Shown here: positions 54,698-64,000 of the stretch, piece by piece
How the letters are laid out: the number at the start of each line of letters is the position of its first letter
Position numbering within the stretch: the first letter of the stretch is position 1
Source: Paramyrothecium sp. XJ0827
Taxonomy: Eukaryota > Ascomycota > Sordariomycetes > Hypocreales > Stachybotryaceae
Assembly: GCA_020881915.1 (NCBI GenBank)
Contig: JAJFPB010000004.1
Span: 434,001 to 498,000, forward strand
Direction of reading: 5' to 3'
Length of the DNA: 64,000 bases
The notes under the pieces: generated by a model
Told to the model about the DNA's origin: nothing
Database searches by the model: none
Seen by the model: the letters and a program-made list of their open reading frames with translations, nothing else
Position numbers and translations under genes: made by a program

Positions 54698-56023
54698 TTA
54701 GAGTTCTCTGACGAGACGGATGCCAAACATGTTGGTAGCAACCTCGCTAGAGAAGTACGCGCTGCGGTAGTTGATGCGAAGGTTTCGAGGGTTATAGTTC
54801 CACGCGCCGCCGCGGACGACGGGGAAAGGCGCGGGTCCCTTGTGGACGGATCCATCGTGGGCTGCAGGACCAAGGTTCTCAATCCAGTCATCGGCCTGGA
54901 ACTCTCTAGCATTGGCAGTCACATCATACAGACCGTAGCCATTGGGCTTGAAGGAACCGACAGGGGCAGTGTGGGGGAATCCATCAGTCATGTTGTTCGA
55001 GGGCCAGCGGAAACCATTGACAGCATGGGCGACAGTGTCATAAGTATTGGCGTACTGGCTGCCGTTGGGCTTGAGCTCGTTGCCCCAGAAGAAGACAGTC
55101 TGGGTACCGCCTCGGGCAGCCCACTCCCACTCGTCCTCGTTGGGCAGCCTGTAAGTTTTGCCAGTGATTGCCGAGAGCCAACGAGCGTAGGCCTGAGCAT
55201 CAGATCGCCTAACAGCCACAACTGGGTGTTCAGGTGTCTGGGGGAAGCCAGGCTGGTCGTAGGAGAGTGCGGCGTTGAACCCAAAGAAGTCTGGGTTGGC
55301 AGGGTCCCACCAACGGGAGCCACCGCGGAGCTGGTAGCAGGTGCTCTTGACGAAAGTGTCAAACTGGCCCACGGTGACTTCGAACCTGCTGAAGGCCAGT
55401 GGCTTGGAAATGGTAACGGTCCTCTGGGGATACTCAAACGCCTTCTTGTCATCAGGGACACGCCAGCGAGCATGCTCCTCGGGCGTTGAGCCGGCGGTGT
55501 AAGAGCCGGTAGGAATAACGATCATGGGTGGCGTCAGGTCAGAGTCGCGGAACTCGGTGCCAGGTCGGGCCGAAGCATCAATGCCAGCGGCCTTAACCGG
55601 AGGCAAGTTGGAAAGTATGTCGCAGACAGGCTCTTCGAACCTGTCGCTCAACACCTTGACGGCGAAGCGCCATTCGTCCACATTGGCGGTGAGGTACTCG
55701 TCGGACTCAAGTGGGTGCGGCACGTAATCAGGGTTTGATGATTCATCGGTGAAGTATTTACTTTCCGTAATCAGTCGCCCTAGACTCTCAAGGGCGACAG
55801 CGGCGTGCGGGTAGGCGCCGGCATCAACCGATGAGATGGCGTCCCGGGCCTGGATGGCCGCATCGAGGGCGGGGGCGTAGGTGGGGTACATGGAGCCTTT
55901 CCATTGCAGGGTTTCCGCCAGAGCCGCGAGCTTTGTTCGCACCTCATCGACGGTTGCTGCATTCGCAAGGCCGGTGGCCAGCAAGACCGAGCACGCGACA
56001 CATTGTGTCACAAACTTGAGCAT
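54698..56023 (-). CDS. Secreted FGE-sulfatase-fold protein lacking FGE cysteines
   Basis: A single exon encodes 441 aa from ATG 56023, chosen because it opens a signal peptide (MLKFVTQCVACSVLLATGLANA). An upstream helical region of about 120 residues precedes the FGE-sulfatase domain: PMIVIPTGSYTAGS, PLAFSRFEVTVGQFDTF, HPVVAVRRSDAQAYARWLS, YRLPNEDEWEWAARGG, FWGNEL, and the closing VVRGGAWNYNPRNLR. In true formylglycine-generating enzymes two copper-binding cysteines follow the GGS/GGA turn; here those positions are tyrosine and leucine. Sulfatase activation is therefore unlikely. FGE-fold proteins also serve as iron oxygenases (EgtB/OvoA) or binding domains. It is divergent from HPPD. Confidence 0.85.
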   Translation of the reverse strand: MLKFVTQCVACSVLLATGLANAATVDEVRTKLAALAETLQWKGSMYPTYAPALDAAIQARDAISSVDAGAYPHAAVALESLGRLITESKYFTDESSNPDYVPHPLESDEYLTANVDEWRFAVKVLSDRFEEPVCDILSNLPPVKAAGIDASARPGTEFRDSDLTPPMIVIPTGSYTAGSTPEEHARWRVPDDKKAFEYPQRTVTISKPLAFSRFEVTVGQFDTFVKSTCYQLRGGSRWWDPANPDFFGFNAALSYDQPGFPQTPEHPVVAVRRSDAQAYARWLSAITGKTYRLPNEDEWEWAARGGTQTVFFWGNELKPNGSQYANTYDTVAHAVNGFRWPSNNMTDGFPHTAPVGSFKPNGYGLYDVTANAREFQADDWIENLGPAAHDGSVHKGPAPFPVVRGGAWNYNPRNLRINYRSAYFSSEVATNMFGIRLVREL

Positions 56024-57967
<1,944 letters not shown>

Positions 57968-59464
57968 ACATTTTCTCCACTTGGATATTCGAAATTCTAC
58001 TGGGGTTGGCCTTTAATCTAATACTTTAACCCTAACTGTGTCAACGTTGCAACAAGGGAGCGGAGGACAAGATCACACACTAAGGTAATATTAATTGCCA
58101 ATCCCGCGGGATCTGGCTTTATAATACTATATGGGCAGGTTTATTCATTAATTCTTAATTGAACATTTTTACTTGCGCTTCTCTCATATCATATCGTGTG
58201 GTGGCAGCATGAAGTGATGGTCGAAACTTTCCGTCATCTATTTTGTAAAAACGAAAGCGTCAGGTAACCACCGAATGTATGTCAAGTCCTCAGACTTTGC
58301 CGTATGCTCCTTTCGGTGCAACATTGGTGCTTGATGTGCGTTTAATCCTCGAGACGCTCACAGTCGGAAACACGATTCAGTAGCTGTCCATTCAGCCAAC
58401 GGCCACGTCCAAGCCTAGATCACATCACATTTTATACTTGTAAAGAGCCTTTACTGAACAGCTACCATACATTGCCGAGTATGTTCTACTACAGCAACAC
58501 TTCAGGCCGAAGTAAAACCAGCTTCGGGGCTGAGGGGTATCCAGTGGCCGCTCCCTATCCCTACTCCTCGCCAAAATCAAAAGGCATGCCTTCAAACCGG
58601 GATGATGAGAGCTCCTGTGTCCGGTTGCATTACCTTCTCTCAATTCCTCTATCAACTTACTTTTGCTATCGTACCTCCCTCAGGTTGACGTGTAGTACAT
58701 CACCAGTCCTGAATAATGTCATCAAATGCGAAGAATGGTAACTTATGCCGGTGGTGCAGAACTGAGCATTTGAAGCTCACGTGAAATTACCGATTCAATT
58801 CCGCATACATAATCATGCCAGGACTTATGTCCATGGGTAGTCATAGAATCTGGTGGAGAAAATGCGTCCTTTTATGAGTTCTCTGGGTGCGTGTCGAGAC
58901 GCAGTGATTCAGCCGATATGGCAGAAACCTGGACTGCGTGGTCACTACAAAGACTGAAATATTAGAAACCTTTGTTTGGCATATAATACTGATACTCCTT
59001 GATACTAGTCACCCATGATAGGGTAGATCTTATACTGACGGTCTTGAGGCTTCCCACGTCGCCAATTAGTTTATGTAGAATTTAAAAATTATGAAACTCT
59101 GGCTACCCTAGAGTCACATTGTCATTGACCACTTCGAGGCACCGCTACCTCTCTACATATTCAAAGAAATGATCAACTTATTAACCTTGAAATAACACGA
59201 AACGAGTTAAGATTCATTGTGATTTCTAGCCCTTCTGTTTGGCATTTTTGTCCAGTGCGCATTTCAGAGGTTTCATGATATTGTATGATATCCCATTTCA
59301 AGCACCCTACGCTATTAGCTTCCATCTGATTGTCGAGTTCATGGCTCAGGTACTAAAAAGACAAGTGCCTTGACAAAATCCCCCCAAAAAGTCGCAAGGT
59401 GGAAAAGGGAAAGACGAGAAAGAAGAAAGAATAAAAGAGGTCCCGGAGCGGCGGTTTGAAAGCG
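57968..59464. other. Intergenic region
   Basis: 1.5 kb without recognisable coding signal. A strongly purine-rich stretch lies at about 59365-59475, next to the tRNA-Gln 3' end. Confidence 0.5.
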
Positions 59465-59470
59465 AAAAAA
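59465..59470 (-). terminator. Pol III T-run terminator of tRNA-Gln
   Basis: TTTTTT on the minus strand, four bases after the tRNA 3' end. Confidence 0.75.
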
Positions 59471-59473
59471 GGA

Positions 59474-59545
59474 AGGTCTCGGAGGGAGTCGAACCCTCGC
59501 TGGCGGAATCAGAATCCGCAGTCATGACCGTTAGACCACGAAACC
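59474..59545 (-). tRNA. tRNA-Gln (anticodon CTG)
   Basis: The acceptor stem GGTTTCG pairs with CGAGACC (one U-G). The D-arm is TGGTCTAACGGTCA, and the anticodon stem-loop is GCGGA-TTCTGAT-TCCGC with CTG at 59512-59510. The T-arm is GAGGG-TTCGACT-CCCTC. The gene is 72 nt with no intron. Confidence 0.95.
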
Positions 59546-61786
59546 AGCTTCTTTGATTGGCTTGTGTGAGACGTTGCAGATTTTGTTTTATCAATGCCAT
59601 GCTCAACCCCTCCACCTGCACGGGACAAAATTTCTTTCGGCTTTCGGAAATTCGCCACAGACCATCAAGACATGAGCTTTTTCGGTTTGCCAGCGAATCC
59701 ATCCTCTCCGAACTAGTAGTTTGCCTTGCTCCCCACATTCTTTTTCAGACGAAGGATTGAATGAAGCAAGCCTCTACCCGTGTTATCAGCTACTGTAATA
59801 CTCGGAGACCTTATGCATCATCCGAAACTAATGTTATGTTCTTCACATTAGGAATCCGTTCCTGTTGATCCATCCTCAACTGGCGGTAACCTTCACAGCA
59901 TTGTCTGATTTAATAGCCATTGTAATATGCGTTCATCCAACCCGAGAAGGGCCTTGTTAAACCCCGAGATTGGGCGGAAAAGGTTTTATGGCCCTGATTG
60001 TCGAGGAAGGGGAGAATCATTTCCCCCCCATCCATTTTCTTTTTCGAGAGTTGCAAAGCGTCACTGCCTGGAAATCATTTGATGTTTACCATGCAAGATT
60101 CTAGTTGAGCTATTCTCGATCTCACTATGCTGACTTCGAGCGTCATTTGCATCGGAGTGGACTGTCCTCATCTGCTTTCCGTCTTGAGTTCGTTCAAATG
60201 AATCCGTGTGGGTTACTGCCGTTGTCGATTCAGGCCGCTGCCTGCCAGCGTCGTAAATCGTTGATAAAAACAGTCAATTACTGTGTCGAAGGGATATGGT
60301 CTCAACAAGTCCGGAAAAGCAAAAGTACAATCCGGAAAAGCGAGGACCGCATGTGCGATCAGGGACTTGAAAAATCAAATGGCTCAATCGTACTCATCCT
60401 AATAACGAGCAAATAATTAATTACAAACACCCTGCGAATATGTAATTTATCCATAGTTTTTGACAATGAGAGCCTAATGGAGTCATCGCTGAACTCGTCA
60501 TTAACTTGGTTTGCCGCCAAGACGGCATTTCTTGGCCACACCTGATGTGGGTGGATTAGCCCAGAAGACTCCAAGTGGCCCTCCGGCTCGCATCCCCTTA
60601 AGGAATAGGAGCACTTGGGTCATTTCCGTAGATTTTACGGGTTTTTAGTGTCCGCCCTTTCCCCTCTGAAAAAGCCGAAACTTGTCTCAATTCCTGCCGA
60701 GTCCAGTATCTTCTTTCTCGCTATGGTGTAGCGGACCTCGGATGGGGTTAGGTGCTGACGCCGAGTTAATGGGACGAACCTGGGTTTGTGTAGCATCACA
60801 GGGGCTCTATGGTTGTCGTGATGGGCATAAGGAATCCGCGAATCAACATTCGTTCCATGAAAAAGCCATACTAGAACAAGATGCGCATTTTGACGACTTA
60901 GTCGATGCCTATCGCGTCATTACCATTTTCGTCCATGAGTGAGAACCACCGCGTTGGCGAGCTTTCTCGATTCATTCTACCATGGAGGGTCGAGGTAACA
61001 CTCTCATCTCAGCGTTTTCACAGACGGTTGGATTGCTGATTGCATGGCCTGAATTGCGCAAGACAGCGACATATAACCCATTGCCATGCCAAGAAAACGC
61101 AGTTGTGCTGCATCTTTCGGCTACTTCGCACGTCAGATCTAAATTCCCCGGAATCATCATGACCAGAAGTAGATCAAACCGAGCCACGGGGCGCGTGAGG
61201 CCGAGCTGGGGCTTCTGTGACTGGAGGCATTTTGTTTAGTATAAATTGTCCCTGGACATGGGTCTAATTTCACGCCAATCACACGGGTCGGCACTCGTTC
61301 TTACTTGGCGCTGCACCCCACAATGCATCCCCCTTCACCTGTTTCCCCAGAAAACGTGTGCAATGGGCGGCTGAATGAAGACTGCCGTGGGGGCTTGCTA
61401 CAGAGTCTCTCTCACTGCCGAGAGCCGGATTGCTGCTGCACATTCGCTTGCCAGTGCAGCATCGTCATTGTGACCGGAAATCACGGCAAATCCCTGGTTC
61501 GTGGGAATATCTCCTTCCTCTTTGGCGCACCTTCACACGGCGAAACCTCATCAATCTGTGGGGGCCATCTGTTCTGTTCCTAGTCCAGTAATCTGGAAAA
61601 TGGAACTGGACCCCGGTAGTGAATCATGATCGACAGGGTCAAGCCTCTCCCATTCGTGGATCAATCACCTGCCGCACCAAAAACGAAGACGCAAGAAACA
61701 TGGCGGATTAGTGCTAGGAAGACATAATTTTGAGCGGGTTCAACATAGGATCTAGACTAGGATTTGGTTCAAGTGAGCTACGAAGG
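59546..61786. other. Long intergenic region
   Basis: 2.2 kb between tRNA-Gln and the pectate lyase promoter. Open frames are short and have no recognised content. Confidence 0.5.
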
Positions 61787-61795
61787 TATATATTT
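61787..61795 (+). promoter_or_regulatory. TATA box of the pectate lyase gene
   Basis: TATATATTT about 105 bp upstream of the ATG at 61900. Confidence 0.6.
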
Positions 61796-61899
61796 GGCCA
61801 TGCTTCACCGTGTTGCTGATCTCCTGCTTGACATCACCAAACCTCATCCTCCTCTTCGTGACACATCCTTGTACATATCGATTCCATACTTAGCTCAAG

Positions 61900-63196
61900 A
61901 TGAAGTTCTTCTCAGTCGTTGCCGGCCTCGTCGCCGCTGTCGCTGCCTCCCCAACTCCTACTCTTGATGAGGTCACTCACGCCCTGGACAAGCGAGCCTC
62001 CATCTCTGAGGCTGCTAACCTGGGTTATGCTACGCAGAACGGCGGGTAAGTCCTTGCAGCTATGCTTTGAGATGAACTGAACTGACAGTAGTGCAGCACC
62101 AAGGGTGGCGCGGGCGGCACCGTGACTACAGTTTCCACTCTTCCCCAGTTCACCGCTGCTGTCAACGAGAAGGACACCGCTGCTCGTATCGTCGTTGTCA
62201 AGGGCATTATTTCTGGTAGTGCCAAGGTCCGTATCGGCAGCAACAAGTCCGTCATCGGGCTTCCCGGTGCTGGCTTCAACGGCATTGGTCTCTATATCCG
62301 CCGTCAGAAGAACGTCATCGTTCGCAACCTCAAGCTTTCTAACGTTGTTGCCGACAACGGTGATGCCATCGGTATTGATGTAAGCATGCAGTTATTCACT
62401 AAAGAGAAACCCGTAGTCTGCGAATAACTAATAACGAATGCGTTTATAGGAGAGCACAAACGTCTGGATTGACCATAATGAGTTCCACTCTGCGTTGGTT
62501 GAGGATAAGGACTATTATGACGGTCTCCTTGATGCTAGCCACGGTGCTGATTTTATAACCTACTCCTTGTAAGAATCTTTTCTTTAGACCTTCCAACAAA
62601 GTCTTCCACTAAATTGTTCCTCAGCAACTACTTCCACGACCATCACAAGGCTTCATTGATCGGCCACAGCGACAGTAACTCCGGCGAGGATAAAGGTCAT
62701 CTCCGCATCACCTACGCCAACAACTACTGGAAGAACATTGGCTCTCGTACACCGCTGCTACGCTTCGGCACTGCCCACATCTACAACGGTTACTACGACA
62801 CGTAAGTTTGGAAACCTTGTAACAGGTTTTGCTGTTTGTCCATGATCAGCTAACAGAGGTCAATACAGTATCTCCGTGACCGGTGTCAACACCCGTATGG
62901 GGGCCCAGGCTCTTGTCCAAAGCACTGTTTTCAGAAACACCCCGTTCCCCATCACCAGCCGTGACTCCAAGGAGGTTGGGTAAGTTTATTCGTTCTAGCC
63001 AATCCAAGGCCAGTTTAATGACTGATTTGTTTGAAGCTACGCTGCTGTGTTCGACGTTGATCTCGGTGGCGGTGTTAATGAGGCTCCCAAGGGAACTTTG
63101 ACCGCCAGCTCAGTCCCTTACAGCTACAGTCTTCTTGGCTCGGGCAACGTCGCCTCCACCGTGCCTAAGCAGGCTGGTGCCATCCTCACCTTCTAA
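61900..63196 (+). CDS. Secreted pectate lyase (PL1 family)
   Basis: Six exons (61900-62045, 62097-62379, 62450-62568, 62625-62801, 62869-62979, 63037-63196; introns 51-70 bp) encode 331 aa. A signal peptide (MKFFSVVAGLVAAVAASP) is followed by a short propeptide ending in KR, a likely Kex2 site. The parallel beta-helix motifs of PL1 are clear: VWIDHNEF (W-I-D-H), YYDGLLDASHGADFITYS with calcium-binding aspartates, and the conserved FHDHHKASLIGHSD block. RITYANNYWKNIGSRTPLLRFG carries the catalytic arginine (R-x-P-x-x-R). It cleaves de-esterified polygalacturonate by calcium-dependent beta-elimination outside the cell, which points to use of plant material. Confidence 0.95.
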
Positions 63197-64000
63197 AATG
63201 CCCTCGGGAAGGTAAATGGTCCCAATAGACCAGAAGATAAGTTGGAGTGGCTTGGTTATTTTCTATTCTCAACTGTACCGACTTTTTAGCACCAATACAT
63301 GAAGAAGTACTCGTCCGATTTTCCATGATAGCGTTTGTGACGAGTTTGCTTGGTTAAAATTGAAATGGCGTTTGCTGAGTGCCACAGACTGGCCTAAGAG
63401 ATGGTTCAAAGCCTATTCGAGCCATACTATTACATGAGGCCGGAGCCGGTCGGGGCCATGTTGGACTTGCCATGGGATGAACATGCACAACTCATTGCCT
63501 ATTTAGGGATTCACAGCGGAATTTTACCAAGTCGTCCTGTCGCTAGTTTTCGGGAAAATACCGAGCTACATGTGGCTTACATGTTATCGCCGACTCCTCT
63601 TGTCAGAGTTTCAAAATAAAGAACGCGTCGCGCGCATATACATGCCCGGTACACGAAAAGGCGTGCAAGTAATTTCATGGTGGTTCCTGGCATCCTTGAC
63701 CTGCTTCACTAGTATCCGGCTCATACAAGCGGTGGGGTCTCATTGCTACGAACGGAAATGGAAATGATCGAAGGGGGTTTCAGGTGGAGTTTAAACTGAC
63801 ATGCATCTCTCCTAATTGCACGATGATAACAGTAATACATTCTCAACACTGTGACCGCGAAATAAGCCCACCTCCCAAAATGTTCTTCCCATGGATGTTC
63901 AGCGTTATGATGTCAAATAGAACGCTCGAAAATTGACTGTATGTTTTAAGACTCACTGCAAATTGTGATCTACATGATTTCTCCTGGACATCTGATCGAT
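63197..64000. other. 3' end of window, no gene recognised
   Basis: Only short open frames without recognisable content are seen. Confidence 0.5.

Overview
The window is nuclear DNA of a filamentous ascomycete, most likely a Sordariomycete and possibly a hypocrealean fungus. The genes carry short introns (about 50-95 bp, GTRNGT donors, YAG acceptors). The families present are typical of these fungi: HET-domain protein, NACHT-WD40 remnant, P450s, DHA1/DHA2 transporters, laccase-like oxidase, pectate lyase and many small secreted proteins. The order is an inference from gene content; no rRNA or other marker is present. Exon models were built by hand from splice signals and reading-frame continuity. 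For every multi-exon coding gene the exon lengths add up to a whole number of codons, except the 2OG-oxygenase gene, which falls two bases short.

Layout. 0-10 kb: P450 (+), HET-domain protein (-), secreted, probably GPI-anchored protein (-) and a decayed NACHT-WD40 gene (+). 10-20.4 kb: intron-containing tRNA-Leu (+), secreted DUF4038/GH140-like glycosidase (-), intron-containing tRNA-Gly (-), hemerythrin-like protein (+), 3-beta-HSD/Erg26-like dehydrogenase (-) and a second P450 (+). 21-29.4 kb: large 2OG-Fe(II) oxygenase-like gene with two apparent single-base frameshifts (-), stand-alone Egt1-like DinB+FGE protein (-) and, divergent from it, a small SET-domain protein (+). 31.6-33.4 kb: DHA2-type MFS transporter (+).

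33.9-46.3 kb is an accessory-looking stretch of secreted or unknown proteins: a Cys/Lys-rich protein (-), two 4-Cys small secreted proteins (-), two multi-exon secreted proteins (+) and a low-confidence hydrophobic ORF (-), with an F-box gene (-) and an SDR (+) between them.

49-58 kb holds a secreted multicopper oxidase (+), a DHA1-type MFS transporter (-), a secreted FGE-fold protein without the FGE active-site cysteines (-) and 4-hydroxyphenylpyruvate dioxygenase (+). The last two share a divergent promoter containing an 18-bp perfect inverted repeat. This suggests a small co-regulated aromatic/pigment (homogentisate, pyomelanin-like) unit, but that is inference. 59-64 kb: tRNA-Gln (-) and a six-exon pectate lyase (+).

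The points most worth following up are the methyltransferase-less Egt1-like enzyme with a 12-bp-repeat-encoded Asn-Gly-His insertion and a GC-AG intron, the two frameshifts in the oxygenase gene, the secreted-protein stretch, and the FGE-like/HPPD pair with its palindromic promoter. No CRISPR array, rRNA gene or intact transposon was seen.
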